From: Corynebacterium sp. HMSC074A01 | GTDB lineage: Bacteria; Actinomycetota; Actinomycetes; Mycobacteriales; Mycobacteriaceae | Assembly (NCBI RefSeq): GCF_001831515.1 | Contig: NZ_KV825623.1 | Coordinates: forward strand, 1-55,451 | Direction: 5' to 3' | DNA length: 55,451 bases | In this document: positions 34,222-42,268 of the stretch, in pieces | Numbering within the stretch: the stretch's first letter is position 1 | Layout: every line of letters begins with the position of its first letter | The notes under the pieces: model-generated | Databases searched by the model: none | What the model saw: the letters and a program-made list of their open reading frames with translations, nothing else | What the model was told of the DNA's origin: nothing | Made by a program: the position numbers and the translations under genes

Positions 34222-34875
34222 ATGGCTGAGAATGAACAAACTCCCGACAACCAGCAGGCTTCGCTCAGCGGCAACGAGGCCGTGAACCTCGCCGCGGAGC
34301 AGTCGAAGAACACCGCGCACCGCAACATCCCGGAGCTGGGTTTTCCAGACTTCCCGCTCCACGAGGACACCGCGAACCTGCGCCAGGGCCCGAGCCTGCA
34401 CGATGGGCTGCTCGCCCTGCTGCCGCTCGTGGGCGTGTGGACTGGCACCGGCCAGGCCAACGACAATGGCGAGGAGTACGCCTTTGGCCAGCGCTTGGTC
34501 GTCTCCCATGACGGCGAGAACTACCTGCGCTTCGAGTCCCGCATCTGGCGTCTCGACGAGAACGGGGAGGCCACCGGCGCGGACCAGCGCGAGGTCGGTT
34601 TCTGGCGCATCTCCCTCGACGACGAAATCGAGGTCACGCTGACCAACTCCCGGGGACTGGTCGAGGTGATGTACGGCGAGCCCGTCAACGAGCGCGGCTG
34701 GCAGCTGCAGAGCGCGTCCACCCTGGCTACCGAGTCCGGCCCCGAAAAGCACGGCCCGGGCAAGCGCCTCTACGGGCTCATGCCGAACAACAACTTGGGC
34801 TGGGTGGATGAGCGTCTCGTCGACGGCGAGATGGTGCCCTACATGTCCGGCGAGCTCAAGCGCATCGCGGGCTAG
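34222..34875 (+). CDS. Nitrobindin-like (FABP/UPF0678) protein, heme ligand apparently lost
   Basis: A 217-aa beta-barrel protein. The family motif GxWxGxG is present as GVWTGTGQAN near residue 75, and barrel strands follow. True nitrobindins bind ferric heme through a His near the C-terminus; here the equivalent stretch reads VPYMSGELKRIAG with Tyr and no His, so it is probably a nitrobindin-like protein without heme ligation. It starts at ATG 34222 (MAENEQTPDN); a TTG three codons upstream is less likely. Its stop overlaps the convergent pabC stop by a few bases. Confidence 0.87.
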   Translation: MAENEQTPDNQQASLSGNEAVNLAAEQSKNTAHRNIPELGFPDFPLHEDTANLRQGPSLHDGLLALLPLVGVWTGTGQANDNGEEYAFGQRLVVSHDGENYLRFESRIWRLDENGEATGADQREVGFWRISLDDEIEVTLTNSRGLVEVMYGEPVNERGWQLQSASTLATESGPEKHGPGKRLYGLMPNNNLGWVDERLVDGEMVPYMSGELKRIAG

Positions 34876-35804
34876 GCCTCACGCACGGAGGAATCCAGCG
34901 CGTCCACGATCAGCTGCTGGATCTCCTCGGCGTTGTCCGGGCGGGCAAGCTTCTTCCCGTCCAGCTTGCGCACGCGCGCGTACATGCGCGTGGAGCTAAC
35001 CAGCCACACCGACTCGGCCTTGTGCAGCTCGCTGAGGTAGACTTCCTTCTGCTTGCACTTCCACCCTTGCTTTTCCGCGTGCGCGAAGAGTGCGGCCTGG
35101 GTGGTGCCGGGCAGGATGCCGGGCCCCGGCTTCGGGGTGCGCAGCCGCCCGCCCTTCTTCACAATCACCACGGTCGAGGTCACGCCCTCAAGCACACGCT
35201 CCGTCTCCGGGTCGATGTAGATCACGTCATCGTAGCCCTCGGAGCGCGCCCAGCGCAGCGCCGCCATGGACGCCGCGTAGTTCAGCGTCTTCGCGCCGAC
35301 CCGCATCCAGGGCACCTCCGCCTCGCCGTCTTTGCCGCGGTTGATGCTGTAGCCGCGCGAGGTGGTCACAGCGCTCACGCCATTCTTGCGCTGGGACAGC
35401 ACTTCTTCCGACAGCGGCCTGATGGTCAACCAGGCGGTGGGCACGCCGGTGGTTTCCCGGCCGCGGGACATGGTCCAGCTGCACTTCGCGTCCACCTCTT
35501 CCGGTGCCACGCCGCGCTCGCGCACAAAATCGGCGATGGCCTCGCGGGTGGCGTTACTCCAGTGCTCCGCGCAGGGCTCCGGCAGGTCGAGCGTGGCGGC
35601 GGAGCGGCGGAAACGCTCGATGTGTTTGTCAAGGTTCGCGGGCTCGCCCTTGCGGATGAGGATCGTTTCAAAGATCCCATCGCCGCGGGTCACCGCCGCA
35701 TCGTCCCAGAAGATGTGGGGCGTGTTGGCGTTCTGCCTGCGGATGGAGCCGCCGAAGGGCTCGATGAGGTAAATGACGGGGGCGGGAGGAAGCAAGGAGA
35801 CCAT
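34872..35804 (-). CDS. pabC: Aminodeoxychorismate lyase / class IV aminotransferase PabC
   Basis: A 310-aa fold-type IV PLP enzyme. The PLP lysine lies in RVGAKTLNYAASMAALRWAR (about residue 170). FWDDAAVTRGDGIFETI near residue 33 and ERVLEGVTSTVVIVKKG near 205 are family landmarks, as is GILPGTTQAAL. PabC makes 4-aminobenzoate for folate synthesis. Branched-chain or D-amino-acid aminotransferase activity is possible in this fold, but lone genes next to ygfZ are usually annotated pabC. It is divergent from ygfZ with a 32-bp gap, and both are folate-linked. Confidence 0.88.
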   Translation of the reverse strand: MVSLLPPAPVIYLIEPFGGSIRRQNANTPHIFWDDAAVTRGDGIFETILIRKGEPANLDKHIERFRRSAATLDLPEPCAEHWSNATREAIADFVRERGVAPEEVDAKCSWTMSRGRETTGVPTAWLTIRPLSEEVLSQRKNGVSAVTTSRGYSINRGKDGEAEVPWMRVGAKTLNYAASMAALRWARSEGYDDVIYIDPETERVLEGVTSTVVIVKKGGRLRTPKPGPGILPGTTQAALFAHAEKQGWKCKQKEVYLSELHKAESVWLVSSTRMYARVRKLDGKKLARPDNAEEIQQLIVDALDSSVREA

Positions 35805-35836
35805 ACTGTCCCATTATGCCCGTATGATCGGGATCT

Positions 35837-36886
35837 ATGTCGTATTCGTCTGATCTTTTGCAACTGCCCGGTGCCACCCTTATCGAAGGCAACCCGCTCG
35901 CCGAGGGCGTGGCCTGGCACTACGGCAACCCGCTCGCCGAGCAGCAGGGCACCCGGCTGATCGACCGCTCGCACCGCCGCGTCATCGCGGTCGCGGGCAA
36001 GGATGCGGCGGAGTTCTTGCACAACCTGCTTTCGCAAAAGCTTGTCGACGTCCCGTCGTCCTTTTCCGCCTCAGCCCTCGACCTGGACATCCAGGGCCAC
36101 ATCCTGCACCACGCCGACATCGCGCTTGTCGACGGCACGTTTTACCTCGACGTACCCGCCGCCCAATTCGACTCTTTTGCCGACTACCTGCGCAAGATGG
36201 TCTTCTGGTCCGAGGTCACCGTCGAGGAGGCCAACCTAGCAGTGCTGACGATCTTGTCGCCTGACGGCGAGTTCCCGGAAGTGCCGGAAGCGGTTTTTAC
36301 CCGCCGCGTCGATGCTTTCGTGCCTGCACGCATGGACTTCACTGTGCCCAGGGAGCAGGCGCTCGAGGTCGCGCAGCGCCTGCATGACGACGCCGGAGTG
36401 GACTTCGCCGGCCTGATGGCCTTTACCGCCGCGCGCGTGCGCAACGTCGAGCCGGAACTCGGCGTTGACCTGGACGACAAGGCGATCCCCCACGAGGTAC
36501 CGCGCCTGATCAACCGTGGCGAGCACGTCGGCGGGGTCCATCTGAACAAGGGGTGCTACCGCGGACAGGAGACGGTCGCGCGGGTGGAAAACCTCGGCCG
36601 CTCCCCTCGCCTACTCGTCATGCTGCAGCTCGACGGCTCCGCCCCCAACGAGCCGCACCCCGGCGACACCATTACCGCAAACGGCCGCAAGGTCGGCCGC
36701 CTCGGCACCGTCGTCCACGACGCAGACTACGGCCCGATCGCACTCGCGCTGGTGAAACGCTCCGCGCTCGAGGCCCCGCTGGACATCGACGGGGTGGCCG
36801 CGAGCGTGGATAAAGACTCACTGCCCACCGACGAGGGCGAGAAACTTGGGCGCCTCGCCGTCGAGAAGCTCCGCCGCGGACAATAA
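35837..36886 (+). CDS. ygfZ: Folate-binding protein YgfZ (Fe-S cluster assembly factor)
   Basis: A 349-aa GcvT-like protein. The YgfZ signature KGCYRGQETVAR (here HLNKGCYRGQE, near residue 237) includes the functionally important Cys. The N-terminal part (LIDRSHRRVIAVAGKDAAEFLHNLLSQ) follows the folate-binding aminomethyltransferase fold. YgfZ uses tetrahydrofolate to help assemble or repair certain Fe-S proteins. ATG 35837 fits the family. Confidence 0.92.
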   Translation: MSYSSDLLQLPGATLIEGNPLAEGVAWHYGNPLAEQQGTRLIDRSHRRVIAVAGKDAAEFLHNLLSQKLVDVPSSFSASALDLDIQGHILHHADIALVDGTFYLDVPAAQFDSFADYLRKMVFWSEVTVEEANLAVLTILSPDGEFPEVPEAVFTRRVDAFVPARMDFTVPREQALEVAQRLHDDAGVDFAGLMAFTAARVRNVEPELGVDLDDKAIPHEVPRLINRGEHVGGVHLNKGCYRGQETVARVENLGRSPRLLVMLQLDGSAPNEPHPGDTITANGRKVGRLGTVVHDADYGPIALALVKRSALEAPLDIDGVAASVDKDSLPTDEGEKLGRLAVEKLRRGQ

Positions 36887-37019
36887 GGCCTGTTCGCGGG
36901 CCGGGTGAGCATTTTTTTGACACACAGGCTATTATGTCCCCCAGGACAATAACTAATCGAAAGTATGAGGCCGCCTTCTTTGAAAGGCCGCCCTAGAACC
37001 ACCTCAAGGGGGTCATGCC

Positions 37020-37226
37020 ATGGGCCGCGGACGCGCCAAAGCAAAGCAGACCAAGGTTGCTCGCCAACTCAAGTACAACTCTCCTGAAATGGACCTCGAT
37101 TCCCTGCAGCGTGAGCTGGCAGGAAAGGCTCCGCGGCGCAGTTGGGACGAGGACGAGTACGAGGTGGATGACCAGTACGCAGACTACGCGGACTGGGACT
37201 ACGACGACGAAGACGACCGGAACTAA
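37020..37226 (+). CDS. DUF3073 family small acidic protein
   Basis: A 68-aa protein: a basic N-terminus (MGRGRAKAKQTKVARQLKY) followed by a strongly acidic C-terminus rich in Asp, Glu and Tyr. This two-part charge pattern is the hallmark of DUF3073, found widely in actinobacteria and usually near purM as here. Its function is unknown. A strong terminator follows at 37271-37301. Confidence 0.93.
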   Translation: MGRGRAKAKQTKVARQLKYNSPEMDLDSLQRELAGKAPRRSWDEDEYEVDDQYADYADWDYDDEDDRN

Positions 37227-37270
37227 GTCCGCCCGGTCCTCCCGTACCTCTACCGTTTGGGCGTTTGAGC

Positions 37271-37301
37271 AAGGCACCCGGTTGGCCCGGGTGCCTTTTC
37301 T
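37271..37301. terminator. Bidirectional terminator between DUF3073 gene and purM
   Basis: AAGGCACCCGG pairs with CCGGGTGCCTT (11 bp, 5-nt loop), followed on the plus strand by TTTC. It separates convergent genes and can serve both. Confidence 0.88.
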
Positions 37302-37316
37302 CATGCCCGCCGGGCC

Positions 37317-38390
37317 CTAGTACTGGGGGTGCTCGCCAACCAGGGTGGCGCGGGTGGTCTCGCCGTCCTCTGCAGCGCGGACCTCGCCCAGCACCCATGC
37401 GTCCACGTGGCGGGCGGTCAGGATGGCCAGCGCGCGGTCGCGATCCTCCGGGGCAACAACGGCGACCATGCCGACGCCCATGTTGAAGGTCTTCTCCATC
37501 TCCGCGTCCGGCACCTGGCCGACCGTCTTGATGGTGCGGAAGATCTGCCCCGGGGTCCAGGTGGCGCGGCGCATCTCCGCAACCAGGCCTTCGGGGATGA
37601 TGCGCTCCATGTTGCCCGCCAGGCCACCGCCGGTGACGTGGCAGAAGGTGCGTACCTCGCACTCGGAGGCCAGCTCCAGGCAGTCGCGGGCGTAGATGCG
37701 GGTCGGCTCGAGCAGCTCCTCGCCGAGCGTGCGGTCGAATTCCTCGATGTGGCCATCCAGCGGCAGGCCGGCCTTCTCCAGAAGGACGTGGCGTGCCAGC
37801 GAGTAGCCGTTCGAGTGCAGACCGGATGAGGCCATGGCGATGATCGTGTCACCCTCGCGCACGCGGTCCGGGCCGAGCAGCTCGTCGGCCTCGACCACGC
37901 CGACGGCGGTGGCGGAGACGTCGTAGTCGTCCGGTTCCATTACGCCGGGGTGCTCCGCGGTCTCCCCGCCCAGCAGGGCGCAGCCAGCCTGGACGCAGCC
38001 TTCGGCGATGCCGCCGACGATGTCCGCGATCTTCTCCGGGACGACCTTGCCGGTAGCGATGTAGTCCTGCAGAAACAGCGGCTCCGCGCCACAGACCACC
38101 AGGTCGTCAACGCACATGGCAACCAGGTCGATGCCGATGGTGTCGTGCTTATCCATCGCCTGGGCGACAGCCAGCTTGGTGCCCACGCCGTCGGAGCCCG
38201 CAGCGAGCAGCGGCTCACGGTACTTCCCCAGCGCGAACAGTCCGGCGAAGCCGCCGATGCCGCCCTTGACCTCCGGGCGGGACGCGCGCTTCGCGTGGTC
38301 CTTCAGCAGCTCGACGGCGCGGTCACCGGCCTCGATGTCCACACCCGCGGCGGCGTAAGAAACAGCAGGATCGGGGTTCTGGTTAGTCAT
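37317..38390 (-). CDS. purM: Phosphoribosylformylglycinamidine cyclo-ligase PurM
   Basis: PurM closes the imidazole ring to give AIR, step five of purine synthesis. The 357-aa product starts MTNQNPDPAVSYAAAGVDIEAGD and contains LLAAGSDGVGTKLAVAQAMDKHDTIGIDLVAMCVDD (nucleotide-binding, near residue 55) and GCALLGGETAEHPGVM near residue 125. The start at 38390 overlaps the purF stop region by 8 bp, so translation is coupled. The in-frame extension to 38474 is inside purF. Confidence 0.97.
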   Translation of the reverse strand: MTNQNPDPAVSYAAAGVDIEAGDRAVELLKDHAKRASRPEVKGGIGGFAGLFALGKYREPLLAAGSDGVGTKLAVAQAMDKHDTIGIDLVAMCVDDLVVCGAEPLFLQDYIATGKVVPEKIADIVGGIAEGCVQAGCALLGGETAEHPGVMEPDDYDVSATAVGVVEADELLGPDRVREGDTIIAMASSGLHSNGYSLARHVLLEKAGLPLDGHIEEFDRTLGEELLEPTRIYARDCLELASECEVRTFCHVTGGGLAGNMERIIPEGLVAEMRRATWTPGQIFRTIKTVGQVPDAEMEKTFNMGVGMVAVVAPEDRDRALAILTARHVDAWVLGEVRAAEDGETTRATLVGEHPQY

Positions 38391-39903
38391 GGTGGGTGTC
38401 ACCTTTCTGGATGCGGCGGACAAGGTCGGCGTTCGGGTTGCCGTCGGGAAGGCCGAGCGGGTACTTGCCATCAAAGCAAGCAGCGCAGAGGGTCTCGGCG
38501 GGGTGGTTGGAGGCGGCGATCATGTCGTCGATAGGCACGAATGCCAAGGAATCGGCACCGATCATCGTGCGGATGGACTCGGCGACTTCCTCGTCGGTGC
38601 CGCCGCGCCCGTGGTTGGCGATGAGCTCGCCCGGGCTCGCAAAGTCAATGCCGTAGAAGCACGGCCACTTCACCGGCGGCGAGGCAATACGCACGTGCAC
38701 CTCGGCCGCACCGGCTTCGTGGAGCATGCGGATGAGCTTGCGCTGCGTGTTACCGCGGACGATCGAGTCGTCCACCACGATCAGGCGCTTGCCCTCGATG
38801 ACAGTGCGCACCGGGTTCAGCTTCAGACGCAGTCCCAGCTGGCGCAGCGTATCGGAGGGCTGGATGAAGGTACGGCCCACGTAGGCGTTCTTCATCATCC
38901 CCTGCTTGAACGGGATGCCGGACTCCTCGGCGTAGCCGATCGCGGCCGGGGTACCGGACTCCGGCACCGGCATAACCAGGTCGCCGTCCACCGGCTGGAC
39001 GCGGGCCAGCCTGCGGCCGATCTCCACGCGGCTGGCGTTGACCGTCTGCCCGTCCAGCACGGAATCCGGGCGGGCGACGTAGACGTACTCGAAAACGCAG
39101 CGGGCCTCACGCGGCGCTTCGGCGAAACGCTCGGAGCGGATGCCCGTGGCGTCGATGGCGACCAGCTCGCCCGGCTCGATGTCGCGGACAAACGACGCAC
39201 CCACGATGTCCAGGGCGCACGTCTCGGAAGCGACGACCCAGCCGCGCTCCAGCCGGCCCAGCGACAGCGGGCGCACGCCGTGCGGGTCGCGGGCGGCGTA
39301 CAAGGTGTCGCCGTCGGTGATCATGAGGCAGAAGGCACCTTCGATGCGCGGGAGGAGGTCCAACGCGGCGTCGAAAAGCGTGCGCTCATCACGGATCTCA
39401 TCGGCCAGCAGCGCGGACACGACGGCCGTGTCCGAGGAAGAGCCCTGTCCCTGCACCCCGCTGGAGGGGATCAGCTTGCGGGAAATCGCCTCGGCCTGCA
39501 GCTCCTGGTAGTTGGTCAAGTTGCCGTTGTGCGCGAGCGCGACGTCGGTGCCGTTTGGCGACGTACGAAACATCGGCTGCACGTTATCCCAAGAATTGCC
39601 GCCCGCAGTGGAGTAGCGCGTGTGGCCAATCGCCACATCGCCCTGCAGCGCGTCCAAAACGGACTCGTCAAAGATCTGGCTGACCAGGCCTGTGTCCTTG
39701 AACACCACGATATTGTCGTGGTCGCCCACCGCAATGCCCGCGCCCTCCTGGCCGCGGTGCTGGAGGGCGAACAAGCCGAAATAGGACAGTTTGGAGACGT
39801 CTTCGCCGGGTGCCCACACGCCGAACACGCCGCACTCATCGCGCGGTGCGTCGTCGAGCTGGGCCCGAGAGTCCCCGCAGTTTTCCATGCTCACGGTATG
39901 CAC
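38383..39903 (-). CDS. purF: Amidophosphoribosyltransferase PurF
   Basis: The committed step of purine synthesis, making phosphoribosylamine from PRPP and glutamine. The 506-aa product has an N-terminal propeptide, with the catalytic Cys24 in DECGVFGVWAPG exposed after cleavage. The Ntn glutaminase domain (LQHRGQEGAGIAV) spans about 24-250, and the PRTase domain has the PRPP motif VVDDSIVRGNT near residue 365. It is followed by purM with an 8-bp overlap and preceded by the small sterol-carrier gene 24 bp upstream. Confidence 0.97.
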   Translation of the reverse strand: MHTVSMENCGDSRAQLDDAPRDECGVFGVWAPGEDVSKLSYFGLFALQHRGQEGAGIAVGDHDNIVVFKDTGLVSQIFDESVLDALQGDVAIGHTRYSTAGGNSWDNVQPMFRTSPNGTDVALAHNGNLTNYQELQAEAISRKLIPSSGVQGQGSSSDTAVVSALLADEIRDERTLFDAALDLLPRIEGAFCLMITDGDTLYAARDPHGVRPLSLGRLERGWVVASETCALDIVGASFVRDIEPGELVAIDATGIRSERFAEAPREARCVFEYVYVARPDSVLDGQTVNASRVEIGRRLARVQPVDGDLVMPVPESGTPAAIGYAEESGIPFKQGMMKNAYVGRTFIQPSDTLRQLGLRLKLNPVRTVIEGKRLIVVDDSIVRGNTQRKLIRMLHEAGAAEVHVRIASPPVKWPCFYGIDFASPGELIANHGRGGTDEEVAESIRTMIGADSLAFVPIDDMIAASNHPAETLCAACFDGKYPLGLPDGNPNADLVRRIQKGDTHHD

Positions 39904-39927
39904 GGCCCCTACTTTAACGGACTCGAC

Positions 39928-40320
39928 CTAGGATCGGGCAATTACCGGCAACCCGCGGGCAATCTCTTCGGCGCGCGAGCCGGACGCCTCGATCGCGCCC
40001 GCGGCCACCTCCTGGGCAAAATCGGCTCGGCCCGTGGCCACACGCAGCCAGGTCTCCGGGGCCATCTCCACCACGTTCGGCGGAGTACCGCGAGTATGCG
40101 CAGGGCCTTCGACGCACTGCACCGCCACAAACGGGGGCACGCGCAGCTCCACCGTCTTGCCCGGAAGTTCCTCGGCGAGGGTGCGGGCGGTGCGGCGGCA
40201 GGCGTCGGCAAGCAGGGCGCGGGCGGGCTGTGGGTCATCGCCGTCGAGCCAGGCGGCGACGGCGTCAACCGCCTCGCGTGTTTTCTGCGGGTCTTGCTTG
40301 GAGCTTCTGCCAGATGCCAT
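39928..40320 (-). CDS. Sterol-carrier-like small protein (bacterial SCP orthologue)
   Basis: A 130-aa protein starting MASGRSSKQDPQKTREAVDAVAAWL. It resembles the corynebacterial and mycobacterial sterol-carrier-domain proteins (ELRVPPFVAVQCVEGPAHTRGTPPNVVEM; METWLRVATGR-like helix near residue 95). Function unknown. It lies immediately upstream of purF on the same strand, a conserved arrangement in the group as I recall. The 5' end is 25 bp from the divergent thioesterase start. Confidence 0.8.
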   Translation of the reverse strand: MASGRSSKQDPQKTREAVDAVAAWLDGDDPQPARALLADACRRTARTLAEELPGKTVELRVPPFVAVQCVEGPAHTRGTPPNVVEMAPETWLRVATGRADFAQEVAAGAIEASGSRAEEIARGLPVIARS

Positions 40321-40345
40321 GCGCCCCATACTAAGATGCCTACTC

Positions 40346-41350
40346 ATGACCAACAAGCCCCTGGTAGAGAAGTCGCCCTCCGTCACGCTGCGGTTCATGG
40401 CATCGCCCACCGACGTGCTTCACGCCGGTGCCCAAGGTGTCTCCGGCGGGCGCGTCCTCGAGTGGATCGATAAGGCCGCCTACGCCTGCGCCGCGCAGTG
40501 GTCCGCCACCTACTGCGTGACCGCGTACGTGGGTCACATCCACTTCACCCGACCCATCCCCTCCGGGCACATCGTGGAAGTGCGCTCCACCATCGCCATG
40601 ACCGGGCGTAGCTCCATGCACATTGTCAACGAGGTGCTCTCCGCCGACCCCCGCGAAGGCGTGTTTACCCGCGCCTGCGACTGCCTGGTCATCTTCGTGG
40701 CGAAAGACACCAAGACCGGCAAGCCCATGGCCGTGCCCTCCTTCGTGCCGGTGACCGACGAGCAGCGCCGAGTCGAGCGCGCGGCGAAGTCCCGCATCGA
40801 CCTGCGCAAAGCCATCGAGGCCTCCATGGAGGAGCAGACCTACACCGACGACTCCACCGCACCGCGCCTGGTCCACCGCTTCCTGGCCAAGCCAACGGAC
40901 GTGAACTGGGGCGGCAACGTGCACGGTGGCACCGCCATGGAATGGATCGACGAGGCCGGCGTGGCCTGCACCATGGAATGGTCCGGCGAGCGCACCGTGG
41001 CCGTCTACGCCGGCGGCATCCGCTTCTACAAGCCCATCCACATCGGCGACCTCATCGAGGTGGAAACCCGCATCACGCGTACCGACTCCCGCTCAATCCA
41101 CGTCTCCACCTTCGTCCGCTCCGGCGACCCCCGCGGCGGCCGCGAGCAGTTGACCAACGCCATCCACGCTACGACCACCTACATCGGCATTGATATCGAC
41201 GGCAACCCGCTGCCTGCACGCCAGTTTGTGCCGGTTACCGACGAGGACAAGCGACTCTGGGAGCACACCCAAACGCTCAAGGACCTGCGCGCGCAGTACG
41301 AGCCGGAACCGCTGGTCGAGCGGCCCGAGGCGGCACAGCGGGTGGACTAG
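40346..41350 (+). CDS. Acyl-CoA thioesterase with two hotdog domains
   Basis: A 334-aa protein made of two tandem hotdog folds (about residues 10-150 and 170-310), each with a repeated block: VSGGRVLEWIDKAAYACAA with HFTRPIPSGHIVEVRSTI, then VHGGTAMEWIDEAGVACTM with RFYKPIHIGDLIEVETRI. The conserved Asp in the first helix of each half is the usual catalytic residue of acyl-CoA thioesterase family proteins. Substrate chain length is unknown. It is divergent from the SCP gene, and the long structured non-coding stretch follows it. Confidence 0.9.
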   Translation: MTNKPLVEKSPSVTLRFMASPTDVLHAGAQGVSGGRVLEWIDKAAYACAAQWSATYCVTAYVGHIHFTRPIPSGHIVEVRSTIAMTGRSSMHIVNEVLSADPREGVFTRACDCLVIFVAKDTKTGKPMAVPSFVPVTDEQRRVERAAKSRIDLRKAIEASMEEQTYTDDSTAPRLVHRFLAKPTDVNWGGNVHGGTAMEWIDEAGVACTMEWSGERTVAVYAGGIRFYKPIHIGDLIEVETRITRTDSRSIHVSTFVRSGDPRGGREQLTNAIHATTTYIGIDIDGNPLPARQFVPVTDEDKRLWEHTQTLKDLRAQYEPEPLVERPEAAQRVD

Positions 41351-41366
41351 TTCGGTGGTGTGCTGA

Positions 41367-41405
41367 GGGGGTTGATGGCTGGGGGTTGACGGGGGTTGAT
41401 GGGGG
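41367..41405 (+). other. Putative G-quadruplex (four G5 runs)
   Basis: Four runs of GGGGG at 41367, 41381, 41391 and 41401 are separated by loops of 9, 5 and 5 nt; three share the text GGGGGTTGA. The last run can alternatively pair with AACCCCC at 41431-41437. Confidence 0.65.
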
Positions 41406-41443
41406 TTGCGCCGCTGGGTTTTTGCTGCGTAACCCCCTTGTCT

Positions 41444-41601
41444 AAATGGAGCTAGCTCCGTTTGGGGTTTACGGTCGGACGCGACCTGGGGTTTTGTGGA
41501 CGGGTCTGGTCTAAATGGAGCTAGCTCCGTTTAGGGTTCACGGTTTCGCGCGACCTCGGGATTTGCGGGCGGGTCTGATCCAAATGGAGCTAGCTCCGTT
41601 T
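41444..41601. repeat. Three tandem 69-bp repeats, each with a 20-bp palindrome
   Basis: AAATGGAGCTAGCTCCGTTT occurs identically at 41444-41463, 41513-41532 and 41582-41601. The period is exactly 69 bp and the 49-bp spacers are themselves similar (shared CGCGACCT and GGGTCTG). The palindrome core is GGAGCTAGCTCC. Confidence 0.9.
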
Positions 41602-41711
41602 GCGTAGCCCCTAGAACGTAGCCTCCAAAGCGTAGCCTTTCGGGTAAAGCGGGTACGTGACTCGTCACAGACAAGGGTCCGACCCGAAAGACTACGTTCT
41701 AGGGGCTACGC
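41602..41711. repeat. Long imperfect inverted repeat
   Basis: The left arm GCGTAGCCCCTAGAACGTAG (41602-41621) is the exact complement of 41692-41711. A second paired block, CTTTCGGGT (41637-41645) with ACCCGAAAG (41682-41690), continues the stem; the left side has 15 extra bases (41622-41636). The loop is about 36 nt. A large hairpin or cruciform is expected. Confidence 0.88.
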
Positions 41712-41719
41712 TTTAGCCG

Positions 41720-42250
41720 CTACGTTGTACGCCGCCCTCCTGTAGTCGCCTCCCGCAGCAGCGTCAGCACCCGAACCTGCAGCAGCACCGGATAAAGGTG
41801 GCCGACCACCCCGACCAGCAGCAACACCGCTGCGGCCACCCACCCGCCGGCCACCGCTGCCCACACCGCGGCAACGATATGGACTACCAACGCCCACGCA
41901 TGTCCGGCAGCGGCAGCCTGCATGTGCCGCGGATTCCTGCGGTCACCCGCAACGCCAGACTCACCAGCACCAGACCCGCGCATAGCCACAACCTGCCGGT
42001 TCCACCCGACCCGGGTGAGAAACGCGTTGAATCGGTCAACGCCCAAACGCCTCGAAACACCGGCGGAAAGCGAAAACCTGCCCCACACCGAGCACGGCAG
42101 CAGCCGCTGCAAAGAGTCGCCGACGAAGGGTGCCAGCCCGAACCCCAGCAGCGTCGCAGAAATGACAAAGCCCGCCGCACCGGCACCAGTGGCACCGGCA
42201 ACGACGGACAGGCCGAAGACAGCGGCGAGCGTCAGCAGTACTGCAACCAC
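41720..42250 (-). CDS. Small membrane protein of unknown function
   Basis: A 176-aa protein from a GTG start. Hydrophobic segments lie at about 2-24, 28-45 and 115-160, with a basic linker (RFNAFLTRVGWNRQVVAMRG). The C-terminal part (HAWALVVHIVAAV...GHLYPVLLQVRV) distantly resembles small integral membrane proteins of the CrtO acyltransferase type, but I am not sure of this. It lies 18 bp downstream of purL on the same strand and could be co-transcribed with it. Its C-terminus is Arg/Thr rich and ends at the edge of the structured repeat region. Confidence 0.65.
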   Translation of the reverse strand: MVAVLLTLAAVFGLSVVAGATGAGAAGFVISATLLGFGLAPFVGDSLQRLLPCSVWGRFSLSAGVSRRLGVDRFNAFLTRVGWNRQVVAMRGSGAGESGVAGDRRNPRHMQAAAAGHAWALVVHIVAAVWAAVAGGWVAAAVLLLVGVVGHLYPVLLQVRVLTLLREATTGGRRTT

Positions 42251-42268
42251 GTGACGCCCGCCTGCGCG

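Larger units (their letters stand above)
41351..41719. other. Structured non-coding patch between convergent genes
   Basis: This 369-bp stretch has no plausible gene. It contains, in order, four G5 runs (41367-41405), an AACCCCC complement (41431-41437), three copies of a 20-bp near-palindrome spaced by exactly 69 bp (41444-41601), and a long imperfect inverted repeat (41602-41711). The parts are detailed separately. Confidence 0.85.

Noticed and set aside
41444..41601. A mini CRISPR array
   Set aside because: The repeats are regular, but the 49-bp spacers resemble one another, there are only three repeats and no cas genes are nearby.
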